Origin: Adiantum capillus-veneris
Taxonomy: Eukaryota; Streptophyta; Polypodiopsida; Polypodiales; Pteridaceae
DNA: 64,000 nucleotides
Assembly (NCBI GenBank): GCA_014529385.2
Contig: CM043965.1
Coordinates: forward strand, 59,864,433-59,928,432
Reading direction: 5' to 3'
Part shown: positions 41,295 through 52,671 of the stretch, piece after piece
Numbering within the stretch: the first letter of the stretch is position 1
How the letters are laid out: each line of letters begins with the position of its first letter
Made by a program: the position numbers and the translations under genes
The notes under the pieces: model-generated
Databases searched by the model: none
What the model saw: the letters and a program-made list of their open reading frames with translations, nothing else
What the model was told of the DNA's origin: nothing

Positions 41295-42885
41295 TTCATA
41301 ATAATCAATATCTAATTCTCCTAAATGATTTTCTCATATTAAACTGATCATTTAATGTGGAGAAGTGCCAGGGGAGAAAATGCTAGAATATTGGTTAAGC
41401 TAGAAGACCGGCCACAGTAGGGATCCAAAGGAGGGAAAATAGGGATCCAAAGGGGGGGCCATCTGCAAAAGATCCATGTGCAACAATGGGCTAAAAAGAC
41501 CCTAAGTTTCAGCCCATTAAGACTTCCAAAATGCTAAGGTTCCAAAATTCAAAGGTTGTGTCCAAAGGGTTAAAGCTTGGGGGGAATTGGATGCTTTGTG
41601 TGCTCTCCAAATTCAACACATATCCCTACATGGGAGGGGGCGAGCCCTTCTTCTAGGGGATGACAGAGAGAAAGCCACACACACACACACAGGCTCCCTT
41701 TACACAAAGGGAATGAGGGACACATGTCAGCTCCCTAGGCCAGATGCCCACAAGGTGTGCCCAGTTTCTATTGGATGACCCTTGAAGTGGACCAATGAGA
41801 ATTAAACTAGATTAAATCTAGTTTAATTAATTTAAAAACATTTAATAAAAAAAACCAATGAGAATTAAGTCTCCTAGAAGACTATTGGGCAGTCTCACAA
41901 GGGGTCCAATGAGCATTCAGGAGCCCAATGGCTTGCGTGATTCCTATTGGCCAGGAGGCAAAGGGGTCCAATGAGAGTTTAGTTGAATTATTTAATTACC
42001 TAAAGCTCTCACAAAAGGGGAAAGGGGGACACATGTCAGAAGGCTATCACTTATGCTGCTTAATAGTCATTGGCTTGACTTGGGGAGAGCCAATGAGGGC
42101 TCAGCAAGAGCAAGTAGCAAGAGGGCTCGCCCAAGAGAGAGAGGGGGCTGATTTTTTCAAGGCATTATCACACACACACTCACACAATCTCATGTGTGAA
42201 GAAAGAGAAGACTATCTGTTCCCAAGCTTTAATGGAGAGCTCATCACCTACTCCAAGCTTGTGAGATAGAAGCCTACATCAACACTCTCTTGGCTAGTGG
42301 ATGCAAATCCAACCAAGAGCCACGATTCAATGCATGCTCATCTCGTCTACCAAGATAATTACTAAGCTAAAGCTATGCTAATATGAGTGATTATGTGAGG
42401 AGATAGACATCTTTCTCGTAAGATACTCCTTCTTCCTCTCAATCTACTCTCATACCCTGCTAGCTCTCACCATCTTCGAAGGTGTGTGAGGTCTTGGGTC
42501 TGAGAACAGGGATAATTCAAGTTGTGTTTGCTAAGTGTTTTGCTTAGTGCATGAAGCTTTCATCTTCATTGCACTAGCTAGTCTTGAAGGAACACAAAGA
42601 ATTGTATTGTACAATGTCTCTCTTGATGGGAGAAACCATAATACAAAGCCTTTTAGAGGGGGGACCGGCTCCATGCAAATCCGGTCCTCAACTGTTGTCA
42701 ATAGCTTAATTTCTCTCTCTTTTGAAAATATTTTCGATGCTATCTAACTAGGTGTTATGCTTTTTGTTGCTCTCTCCACCCAAGCACTCTTGTAATTCTC
42801 ATTAGGAATTCTATTCTAATGAAATGCCCACTATGTTCATGCTAATTTCCGCTACACATAAGTTTTTAGACCATTAAATATTACA
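41295..42885 (+). repeat. 5' LTR of chromovirus copy 2
   Basis: Aligns over its whole length with the copy 1 LTR, with substitutions and small indels. It keeps the paired ATTGG...CCAAT motifs, for example CATTGG...GCCAAT near 42069-42092. The primer site TTGGTATCAGAGCA follows at 42886. Confidence 0.93.
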
Positions 42886-43302
42886 TTGGTATCAGAGCAC
42901 AAGGTTTCTCTTTTCTTTCTCAAGAAGGGAGGTCCTCAAGCTAGCTACAAATGGTTGGTATTATTAATTGCCTGTGAGTAAGTAGAATAGGGATTTTTCA
43001 GCCTTGCAGTGCGCCTGCCTTCGTGCAGTTAACGGGGCATCACTGTCGAGAGCTATGGTCTTAATAGTGGAGTCCTATGGGGCTTGCCTACGGCTTAACC
43101 ACTATTGAGCTATTAGAAGCTTGACAGGAGCCGGTGCTATTTTGGTGTCGAAAGACCCTCTCTTCTATTCCTTGCAATTAATGGTATTCGAGCCGCGGGT
43201 ATAGTAGCTTGAGTGCTTTTTCTAAAGGGGTAAAGAGGAGTAGCAACTAGGGCTTGAAGTGCCAAAGTACACCTAAAAAGTTTACACCTAAAAGTTGTTA
43301 GA

Positions 43303-44339
43303 ATGGCTGACAATAGTAAAGAGAGTGAAATTAATGTTGATAACTTTGATTTTGCTCATGAGCAAGCTACTAATGATGCTTCAATGCTTGTTAACTATCT
43401 TGTTTCTAGGCTTCAACAAGCCATGGGCAATCCATCTCTCCAAAGCGAAGTGCAACGACAGCTCCGTGCTCAAGGGATTCTCCAAGCTCATCACCATGAC
43501 GAGAGAACACCTAGCCTCCTTGTGAGACTACCAAAAGAGGTCTCTCTCCGATTCGGGAAGAAGAAGAGAATCCGTACGAAGGGCTCAAGAATTTACTTCT
43601 TGATGATGCATCTCCTTCCCAAAGGAGAACTCAAGAGCCTCCACCGAAAGAACAAGAAAGAAGTGAGTCTCCCGCCACCTCGGCGGAGATGGCTCCACGA
43701 AGACAGCGGGCTAAACGCTCTCCATCACCACCAAAGCGGAGAAGACCATCACACTCTTCTCCACGCCATGATTCAAAAAGGGATGATAAAAAGCAAGAGA
43801 AGAAAAAGGTGAGAAAGAGGACACCCTCTTCTCCATTTTCTTCATCCTCTTCCTCTTATGAAAGCGATGGTGAAGACGACAAAGATCAAGACAAGAAAAA
43901 GGCGCGAAAGAGGTCACCCTCTTCTCCACTTTCTTCAAATTCTTCACCTTCTGAAGAAAGTGATGGTGCAACCTTTGAACCATCAAAAAGAAGAGGCCAT
44001 AGGAAATCCTATGCCGCATGGAAGAGGTCATCCAAGCTGAAGAAATTCAAAGAGGGAGGGAAGAGCATCTCTTTTCTTACCTATGATGGTACCTTTGGTG
44101 CTACGGACAAAGTCTTGGCCTTTATCCAGCAATTTGATGCGGCGTTTGGAGATGAGGGCTTCACGGAGTCCTCTAAGCTATGCCATGTAGCTATGCACTT
44201 TCAAAAGTCCGCCAGACAATGGTGGTCTAGCCTACGAGCCAACGGTGAAGCTCCACGAACATGGAAAGCTTTAAGAGCTTCCATTATGAAGCAGTTTTTG
44301 GCCATCGATGCAAAAGACAAAGTACTCACCGAATGGTGA
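43303..44339 (+). pseudogene. Gag of chromovirus copy 2
   Basis: Starts like copy 1 (MADNSKESEINVDNFDFAHE). A small deletion at about 43513 shifts the frame for part of the linker; the original frame resumes at about 43689 (MAPRRQRAKRSPSPP) and continues through the gag domain without the copy 1 frameshift (QFLAIDAKDKVLTEW). It ends at TGA 44337-44339, where copy 1 has CGA, a clear C-to-T change at a CpG. Non-functional. Confidence 0.85.
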
Positions 44340-46218
44340 AGCTTAAAGCTCTCTCCCAATGAATCCATCCACAAATATGTAGACAAGTTTTGGGACCTAC
44401 AACTCAAAGCCACTGTCTTCAAAAAGTTGGATTTTGGAGAGCAAAAGCAACAATTTTGTGCGGGCTTAACCGAAGAAATGGCGGAGTATGTCAACTCCCA
44501 AAGGCCACGTACCATATCGGCGGTAATACACCATACTATGGTGGCCTCTCGATCAATTTCCAAACAGGGGCTAAAAAAAATAATAAGCCCCCAGAAAACA
44601 AGGGTTCCAATGAGCCTAAGGGGAAGGACAATGTCCAAAAGTCTCCTAAGGGAAACTCCAACAAAGCTAAAGAGAAGGGAGTTTACAAAGGTAAGAATAA
44701 ACTCTCTCCTGAAGAGCTTGAACGTTATCGCAAGGATAACCGGTGTTTCAAGTGCGGCGAACAAGGGCATGCGTACCGCGCTTGTCCCCAAAAGAACAAC
44801 CGAAAAGATCCTCCTAGAGCTTCCTTGGTTGAAATCCAAGAGGAGAGACTCACCAAACTCATCACAAAGGATCTCCTCTATGCCATGCTTGGGGAAAGGT
44901 AAGAGAACATGATGCTTTTATTCTCTTTGACCCTGGTTCTACTCACAATTTTATATCTATAGAGTTAGCCACCAAGCTAGGCATACAATCTTATGAGATG
45001 GGAGATGTCCTACCCGAAGACAGTGCCTTCAGGGGGCAATAAGCTTCAGTCACTCCCTTAATCGGGAAATTGAGGCTTCATGTCCAAGGCTATGTGGACA
45101 AAGAGGACTTCTTTATCTCTCCTCTCAAGCATGAGAATGTAATCCTAGGGGCACCATGGTTTGACCGCTTGGCTGCCGATGTTAAATTTCCTGAAAGGAG
45201 AATCTCCTTTAAGTTCAGGGAAAAAGACATGTATATAGATGCTAAGGAAATGGGTAACACTATCCCCATTGTACATACACCAGCTTTCAACAAGTCAATA
45301 AAGAGCTCTATTTCTGTGTACATGATGTTTGTTAAAGATTCTCAAAATGAACCTAATGCTTTAGCAAAAGAAAATAAAAGCAACCAAAAGGTATTAGAGT
45401 TATCCAATTTTCTCAAGGGGTTTCAAGATGTTTTTATTGACGACATCCCTTGTGAGCTACCTCCTAAATGAGGTAATGATGACCATGCAATTGAACTTCT
45501 TCCAGGAAGTTCACCGCCTAACAAACCTCCTTATAGAGTTTCTCAAGCTCAACAAGAGGAGATTATGCGGCAAGTGCATGAGTTAGTTGAGAAGGGCATG
45601 GTTAGGCCTAGCTCATCTCCATTTTGCTCACCGGTGCTATTAGTGCAAAAGAAAGACGGCACATATCGTATGTGTGTCGACTATAGAGCACTAAATAGGA
45701 TCACTATCAAGAATAGGTTTCCCATTCCACGGGTAGAAGACCTATTTGATAAGCTACAAGGATCGACCTACTTCAGTAGGATTGACCTAAAAAGTGGCTA
45801 TCATCAAATAAGGATAGTTGATCAAGACATTGTACAGACCGCATTTCGCACCACATTTGGTCTTTACGAATACATTGTCATACCTTTTGGCTTGACCAAT
45901 GCACCAGTTACATTCAACCGCTTGATGAAGAAGCTGTTCAGGCCTCATCGAACCTTCACTGGAGTGTTCTTTGATGATATTATCATCTACTCTAATTCAT
46001 TAGATGAACACAAGCAACACCTCCAGGTAATATTTCATGTTTTGAGAGAGAATAAACTTCATGTTAATCGAAAGAAAAGTGAATTTTTCTTGCAAGAGAT
46101 TCAGTATTTAGGTCACATTATCTCTCAAGATGGCATCCAAATGGATCCATCAAAGTTAGAGGTAATAAAATGATGGCCTAAACCAAGGAATCTTCATGAA
46201 CTAAGAAGCTTTATAGGT
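44340..46218 (+). pseudogene. Gag end, protease and RT of chromovirus copy 2, several stops
   Basis: Zinc knuckle CFKCGEQGHAYRAC (about 44740-44785), protease start and RT are readable against copy 1. Breaks: a one-base loss near 44548 and another near 44842; TAA at 45040-45042 (copy 1 GAA), TGA at 45469-45471 (copy 1 CGA), TGA at 46171-46173 (copy 1 GGA). RT motifs YRMCVDYRALN, YFSRIDLKSGYHQIRI and FFDD survive between the stops. Confidence 0.88.
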
Positions 46219-48219
46219 ATGTGTGCATACTATAGACGCTTCATAGAAAATTTCTCACAAATTGAGGGACCATTACATGACCTAACAAAGAAAAACGTTA
46301 GGTATACATGGTCTACTAAAGAGAACAATGCTTTTGAAAATCTTATCTCTCAACCTGTGCTTACACTATCGGATCTTTCAAAACCATTTGAGGTCCAATG
46401 TGATGCTTGTGGTGATTGCCTTGGAGCTGTTTTACTCCAAGAAGGGCACGCCATAGGCTATGAGAGTCAAAGGCTCGACCCTGTTGAGCAAGCTCTAGGC
46501 ATATATGAAAAGGAACTCCTTGCAGTTCTACATGCCTTAGACTCATGGAAGCACTATTTATTGGGGACTCCTTTCATTCTGCGAACGGATCACCAAAGTC
46601 TTCAGTACTTCATGACGCAGACCAAGCTCTCTAACAAACAAATGAGGTGGAAAAATTTCCTTTTGCAATTTCATTTTCATATTGCTCACATTGCTGGCAA
46701 GCATAATCAAGTAGTTGATGCACTCTCAAGACGACCAAGAGTGAATGCGGTTTCCATAGCAACTCACAATGATCTATCTTCAATGATAGATGAGTACGCT
46801 ATTGATCCCGATTTTAGAGATGTGATTTCAGCCCTTGCATTAGGGAAGAAAGAAGAACCATTTACCTTACAAGATGGTTATCTTCTGTATGGAAATAGAC
46901 TATGCGTTATTAACTCACTACGTGGGAAAGTAATGTATGAATCTCATGCTCCACCTTATGTGGGACATAGAGGGATTCAATCTACCTTAAAGGGAATTGA
47001 AACATATTTCTATTGGCCTACCATGAAAGTGAACATACAAGAGTATGTTTCTAAATGTGTGGTATGCCAAAAGACAAAATTTGATAGAGGGAAGCAACTT
47101 GGATTACTTCAGCCCTTGCCAATCCCTAATTCACCATGGGAGAGCATATCCATGGATTTTATCTTTGGATTGCCTAAGTCTATCCATGGGAATACAGGAA
47201 TATGGACGATAGTCGACAGGTTCAGTAAACAAGCTCATTTTATATCTGTCAAAAAGACTATCAAAGCCCATCAAATGGCAACCCTCTTCATTTCACAAAT
47301 TTTCAAGTACCATGGCTTGCCAATGTCCATAGTGTCGGATAGAGATCCTAGAATGACCAGTAATTTCTGGAAGGGTCTCTTTGAGAATTTAGGAACAACG
47401 CTAAACTTCTCTTCGGCCTATCATCCACAAACGGATGGCCAAATAGCTAACCTAACAATTCTCGATCTACTAAAAGCCTATGTAACGGAAGTAGATCAAA
47501 GATCCCAATGGGAGAAATACTTACCCTTAGTGGAGTATGCTTACAATAACACTGTACATACATCGACGGGAAAAGCACCTTTCGAGGTAATTGAGGGAAG
47601 ATCAAAAAGTCCCTTGCTACTTAAGGTACATGGGAAGATCTTCGCTGCAGATGAGTATAGCGGAGACCTACAAGAATCTTTCCAAAAGATTAAGGATGCT
47701 ATCTCTATCTCACAGCAAAGGCAAAAGGCTGCTTCTGACAAGCACAGAACATCCCAAGCCTTTAAAGAAAACGATTGGGTCTTGTTAAAGTTTCCCAAGG
47801 CTCGATTAAGGCACACGACGGGCAAGAATCCTATGGGCCACCAAAAGTACTATGCTAAACTAGCAAAAAGGTACTATGGTCCCTTCCAGATTCTTAGGCC
47901 AATCAATGAGATGGCCTATCAACTCAAGTTGCCCAATCATTGGCTCATACACAATGCTTTCCATGTGAGCATATTAAAGCCTTACAAAGGAGAGCCACCT
48001 CAAGAACCAACTATTGAAGACCCACCGGAGATCGAGGACCAAGAGGAGGTGCTGCAGCCCGAGTCCATTCTCCGACATGAAGACAAGGTATTAAGAGGCG
48101 GTAAGACTATCCGACGATATCTTATTAAGTTTAATAATTATCCTTTTGAAGATGCTAGATGGATGCAAAGCATACAATTAACACTAGAATGGTTTAGGGA
48201 AAAAAATCCAAAACCATAG
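46219..48219 (+). CDS. RNase H, integrase and chromodomain frame of copy 2 (defective)
   Basis: 666-codon open frame. RNase H: FEVQCDACGDCLGAVLLQ, then EKELLAVLHALD, then LRTDHQSL. Integrase: HAPPYVGHRGIQSTL, CVVCQKTK, SMDFIFGLPKS, VSDRDPRM and HPQTDGQIANLTI. In copy 1 that last motif reads DGQSEIAN: six bases (Ser-Glu codons) are missing here near 47443, removing the third catalytic residue of the D,D,E triad. Integrase therefore cannot be active. The frame continues in phase into the chromodomain (TIRRYLIKFNNYPFEDARWM) and then into the nested element, which supplies a false C-terminus (LTLEWFREKNPKP) and stop. Confidence 0.92.
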   Translation: MCAYYRRFIENFSQIEGPLHDLTKKNVRYTWSTKENNAFENLISQPVLTLSDLSKPFEVQCDACGDCLGAVLLQEGHAIGYESQRLDPVEQALGIYEKELLAVLHALDSWKHYLLGTPFILRTDHQSLQYFMTQTKLSNKQMRWKNFLLQFHFHIAHIAGKHNQVVDALSRRPRVNAVSIATHNDLSSMIDEYAIDPDFRDVISALALGKKEEPFTLQDGYLLYGNRLCVINSLRGKVMYESHAPPYVGHRGIQSTLKGIETYFYWPTMKVNIQEYVSKCVVCQKTKFDRGKQLGLLQPLPIPNSPWESISMDFIFGLPKSIHGNTGIWTIVDRFSKQAHFISVKKTIKAHQMATLFISQIFKYHGLPMSIVSDRDPRMTSNFWKGLFENLGTTLNFSSAYHPQTDGQIANLTILDLLKAYVTEVDQRSQWEKYLPLVEYAYNNTVHTSTGKAPFEVIEGRSKSPLLLKVHGKIFAADEYSGDLQESFQKIKDAISISQQRQKAASDKHRTSQAFKENDWVLLKFPKARLRHTTGKNPMGHQKYYAKLAKRYYGPFQILRPINEMAYQLKLPNHWLIHNAFHVSILKPYKGEPPQEPTIEDPPEIEDQEEVLQPESILRHEDKVLRGGKTIRRYLIKFNNYPFEDARWMQSIQLTLEWFREKNPKP

Positions 48220-49468
48220 TAGATCCACTCATTTTGAAAAATCCTTTCATGAGCTTATAGTTCAATAACTACTACATATGGAAAAAATGAGAAACTTGTA
48301 ATTTTTCGCATCCCTTGGTCACTACAAGCCTCCAAAGTTGATGGACCAGTGCATTTTGCCCAAAACAACAATTTCTTACGGTTGATTGCATATAAATAAG
48401 ACTGGGGATTTTTTTAGGACATGAGATAAAATGCCCCGTTAACTTCAATGGGTTAGTGACCAAAAAAAAAGGTTTTTTTTACCTCACTAATTTTTTTTTG
48501 GGCAAAAAAAATAGGTACCAAAAAGTTGTATTTTTGCCATTCTGCGGACCTATCATCAAAGTTTCTATAGTCACACTCAATACAAATACTATATACATGT
48601 TTTATTAGTTCCATTTGGGCCTTTGGATTCAAAAGGATCCATGGATCATGTCAAAAGGATAATGGATCTCTTACAATTGGAACCTTGGGGCCAATGATAA
48701 AGTGCTAAATATAGCAAACATGAAAAAATTGGGTTTAGCATTATGACCTCTAGAAACCCATAGAAACAACTCAATATCTAACCAAGTTTGTAGTCTATGA
48801 TTAGATATGGTTACTACCTACAAAATACACACAATTGGCCTAAGAAACTAGCAATATTGAGAAAGTTATACTTGCGACTCTAAAATGTATCGTATTTTTC
48901 AGCAATCAAAAAACTCAACCATCATCATATACTATCCTATATAGCATATTAGGTCCCCCAAAACTCAAGGAAGATTAGATTTATGTTATACATTACACTT
49001 ACATAATCAAAATTGAATTTGGATATCAAGAAAGCTACCAAAAAAATCATAAAACTGCTAATTTTGGCCAAAAAACAGGATTATACAATTCTTGTAAATT
49101 GGTCATAACTTTCAATTTTAACACTTAGCTCTCCCTACAAGCATCAAAACATGTTGAGAACTATAAAATCCTAAGCTCTAGCCATCTAAACCTTACAAAC
49201 ATGAAGTTTAGAGTGGTATAGTTGCCGAAAATTGAAAAAAAGCCAAAAACAGGACCCGTTTTTTCACACAGTTTAGGTTCAAAAATGTTGTGCAAGAGTA
49301 AGGTTAATGGTGAGATCGATACTCCAAAAAAAATGCTAAGTTTTTTTCAGCTAATAAGGAAAATTTGTGGATATATAGCACCTAGAAATTCATTTTCATA
49401 CTCTTCAAATAATTCAAGCAAAATGGTCACTTAACAGGACACAAAAGTGTCCTATTACCATTCTAGTG
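48182..49468. mobile_element. Novel TIR element, copy A, 1,287 bp, TTAA target duplication
   Basis: Begins CACTAGAATGGT and ends ACCATTCTAGTG. It is flanked by TTAA on both sides (48178-48181 and 49469-49472). Chromovirus copy 1 supplies the empty site: CAATTAAAGG with a single TTAA. The interior is AT-rich with no convincing coding frame. Near the right end lies the palindrome GGACACAAAAGTGTCC. Although the ends start with CACTA, the 4 bp duplication does not fit CACTA elements (3 bp). TTAA points to piggyBac, Kolobok or Sola3-like movement. No transposase is encoded. Confidence 0.88.
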
Positions 49469-49472
49469 TTAA

Positions 49473-49878
49473 AGGGTAACCTAAACCTTATCAATGCTTA
49501 CAATGCTTCCCAAGAGTAAGCAAATTTACAAAATGTTAAAAATGAACAAAGTTTTGTTTTGTCTTATAAGACTCTCTTTTTCTTTATTGTGCACAAAAAT
49601 GAAGTAGTATGCATGCTTAGATCAAGTTTGCGGAGACGAAGTCTCCAAAACACCAAGTAGAGCTTGTCACTCTACTATGGAAGATTGATAGGACTAATGT
49701 GCAGACATGCTTGCGACAGCCTCAGGCTCTCAAGCGCCAAATGGACTAGTCATCCATTGTGGAATGATGTCGTAGGGTAACATAGGGATCCTCTACCCGC
49801 TAATAAAAGGACTCATGAATATGCTTTATTTTCTCTACACCATAGTCGAGGACGACTATGATTTCAAGAGAGAGGTAA
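49473..49878 (+). other. Copy 2 chromovirus 3' noncoding region
   Basis: Resumes after the nested element (GGGTAACCTAAACCTTATC). It holds the conserved hairpin CATAGTCG-AGGA-CGACTATG at 49841-49860 and purine tract AAGAGAGAGG before the 3' LTR. Confidence 0.85.
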
Positions 49879-50259
49879 TGTCATAATAATCAGTATCTAA
49901 TTCTCCTAAATGATTTTCTCATATTAAACTGATCATTTAATGTGGGGAAGTGCCAGGGGAGAAAAAGCTAGAATATTGGTTAAGCTATCAGACCGGCCAT
50001 AGTAGGGATCCAAAGGAGGGAAAATAGGGATCCAAAGGGTGGGCCATCTGCAAAAGAGCCATGTGCAACAATGGGCTAAAAATACCCTAAGGTTCAGCCC
50101 ATAAAGACTTCCAAAATGCTAAGGTTCCAAAATTCAAAGGCTGTGTCCAAAGGGTTAAAGCTTAGGGGGAATTGGATGCTTTGTGTGCTCTCCAAAGTCA
50201 ACACATATCCCTACATGGGAGGGGGCGAGCCCTTCTCCTAGGGGATGACAGAGAGAAAG

Positions 50260-50294
<35 letters not shown>

Positions 50295-51485
50295 CTCCCT
50301 TTACACAATGGGAATGAGGGACACATGTCAGCTCCCTAGGCCATATGCCCACAAGGTGTGCCCAGTTTCTATTGGATGACCCTTGAAGTGGACCTATGAG
50401 AACTAAGCTAGAGTAAATCTAGTTTAATTAATTTAAAAACATTTAATAAAAGAAACCAATGAGAATTAAGTCTCCTAGAAGACTATTAGGCAGTCTCACA
50501 AGGGGTCCAATGAGCATTCAGGAGCCCAATGGCTTGCCTGATTCCTATTGGCCAGGAGGCAAAGGGGTCCAATGAGAGTTTAGTTGAATTATTTAATTAC
50601 CTAAAGCTCTCACAAAAGAGGAAAGGGGGACACATGTCAGAAGGCTATCACTTATGCTGCTTAATAGTCATTGGCTTGACTTGGCGAGAGCCAATGAGGG
50701 CTCAACAAGAGCAAATAGCAAGAGGGCTCGCCCAAGAGAGAGAGGGGGCTGATTTTTTCAAGGCATTATCACACACACACTCACACAATCTCATGTATGT
50801 AGAAAGAGAAGACTATCTCTTCCCAAGTTTTAATGGAGAGCTCATCACCTACTCCAAGCTTGTGAGATAGAAGCCTACAACGACACACTCTTGGGTAGTG
50901 GATGCAAATCCAACCAAGAGCCAAGCTTCAATGCATGCTCATCTACTCTACCAAGCTAATTACTAAGCTAAAGCTATGCTAATATGAGTGATTATGTGAG
51001 GAGATGTACATCTTTCTCGTAAGATACTCCTTCTTCCTCTCAATCTACTCTCATACCTTGCCAGCTCTCACCATCTTCGAAGGTGTGTGAGGTCTTGGGT
51101 CTGAGAACGGGGATAATTAAAGTTGTGTTTGCTAAGTGTTTTGCTTAGTGCATGAAGCTTTCATCTTCATTGCACTAGCTAGTCTTGAAGGAACACAAAG
51201 AATTGTATTGTACAATGTCTCTCTTGATGGGAGAAACCATAATACAAAGCCTTTTGGAGGGGGGACCGGCTCCATGCAAATCCGGTCCTCAACTGTTGTC
51301 AATAGCTTAATTTCTCTCTCTTTTGAAAGTATTGTCAATGCTATCTAACTAGGTGTTATGCTTTTTGTTGCTCTCTCCACCCAAGCACTCTTGTAATTCT
51401 CATTAGGAATCTATTCTAATGAAATGCCCACTATGTTCATGCTAATTTCCGCTACACATAAGTTTTTAGACCATTAAATGTTACA
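49879..51485 (+). repeat. 3' LTR of chromovirus copy 2
   Basis: 1,607 bp, starts TGTCATAATAATC and ends AAATGTTACA, followed by GAAGT. Confidence 0.94.
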
Positions 51486-52671
51486 GAAGTCTTTTCTTCA
51501 AATGCAATCACATACATCTCATCTTCAAATATTGATGATGAGACTGCTAGTCAAGGGCAATGAGTATTTTATATGGGGCATCGTCTCTTGGAACGGGTTG
51601 ATTATAGGATGCCTGTTATGGCTGTGGCAAGGAAACACTGTGCTACTTTCACTGGTGGATGCGAAGGGTTGTTGCACTGTCTAGGTGTCCACAATGTTGT
51701 CTCTTCAAGTGCATTGATTGCACTATATGCGCAACAGGGACAGGGCCAAGAAGCTCTGGCTGGATGCTTCCAACATGCGAAGTGAGGACATTTCTCCTGG
51801 TGTAATCACCTATGCTTGCATCTCGAAAGCATGTGGCACTACGCAGCAGCAATGATCACACATGCAAGATGTGCTCTCGAGAAAGCACCAAAAATTGCTT
51901 GAGGAGCTTTCTGTATGGAATGTCGTCTCTTAGAACGCACTGATTGCGGGATATGCTCAACACAAAAGCTCTGGGCTGTTTCACTGAATGCGAACCAATT
52001 TGGAAGACACCGAGATGGGAAAAAGAACTCTTGATGATATTGTTACTCAGCGGTTGTTGAAATAAAAATGTTATGCTTGCACTGCCTCGGTCCACATGTA
52101 TGCCAAATGTAGCAGGGCAAGAAGCCCTGGGCTGTTTTCAGCCAACGTGAAGCGAGGCCATCTCTCTAGATGCAATCACCTATGCTTTCGTCTTGAGTAT
52201 GCAAGACGCTGATATGGGCAACAAAATTCATGATGATATTCTTAGTAAGGGGCTGCTGAAAACAATCCAGACCTTCCTGGCCCCTCAATGCCAAGATTCC
52301 TGACGAGTCTCGGACATTGGAATGTTGTCTCTTGAACGCATTGATCGTGGGACATTCCCAACATGCGTAGTGCAAGGAAGCTTTGGGTTGTTTTTAAAGG
52401 ATGCAATGCGAGGGCATAGAATTACATCTGCTTGCATCTTAAAGGCATGTGGCACTATGCAGGACTCCCCAATATGGGCAACGACGCCATTGTTAGACAA
52501 GGGCTGTGAAAATAGAACCTCTGCTTGGCACTACCTTGATCAACATGTATGCCAGATGTCGTGTGCTTTAGAGAGCACAAAAATTGCTCGAGAATATTTC
52601 TGTCTAGAATTTCATATCTTGGAGAAGACTAATTATGCAATATGCTTAACAAGGGCAAGGCTAGAAGGCTA
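51486..52671 (+). pseudogene. PPR pseudogene remnants after chromovirus copy 2
   Basis: Decayed PPR sequence in short frame pieces: NVVSSSALIALYAQQGQGQE (near 51690-51755), GVITYACISKACGTT-like, LEELSVWNVVS-like. It continues the sequence interrupted at 41294. Confidence 0.7.

Larger units (their letters stand above)
41295..51485 (+). mobile_element. Ty3/gypsy chromovirus copy 2, with nested DNA element
   Basis: Same family as copy 1. Target duplication GAAGT (41290-41294 and 51486-51490) is perfect. 5' LTR 41295-42885 (1,591 bp; its first G is lost), 3' LTR 49879-51485 (1,607 bp; longer CA array near 50262-50292). The two LTRs differ at many positions, so this insertion is older than copy 1. 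The ORF has several stops and indels and the integrase active-site Glu is deleted. A 1,287 bp element with inverted ends lies at 48182-49468, in the chromodomain region. Confidence 0.95.

Noticed and set aside
48182-49468. Calling the CACTAGAATGG element a CACTA transposon
   Set aside because: The empty site shows a 4 bp TTAA duplication; CACTA elements duplicate 3 bp, and no TAGCGACG-like subterminal repeats are seen.
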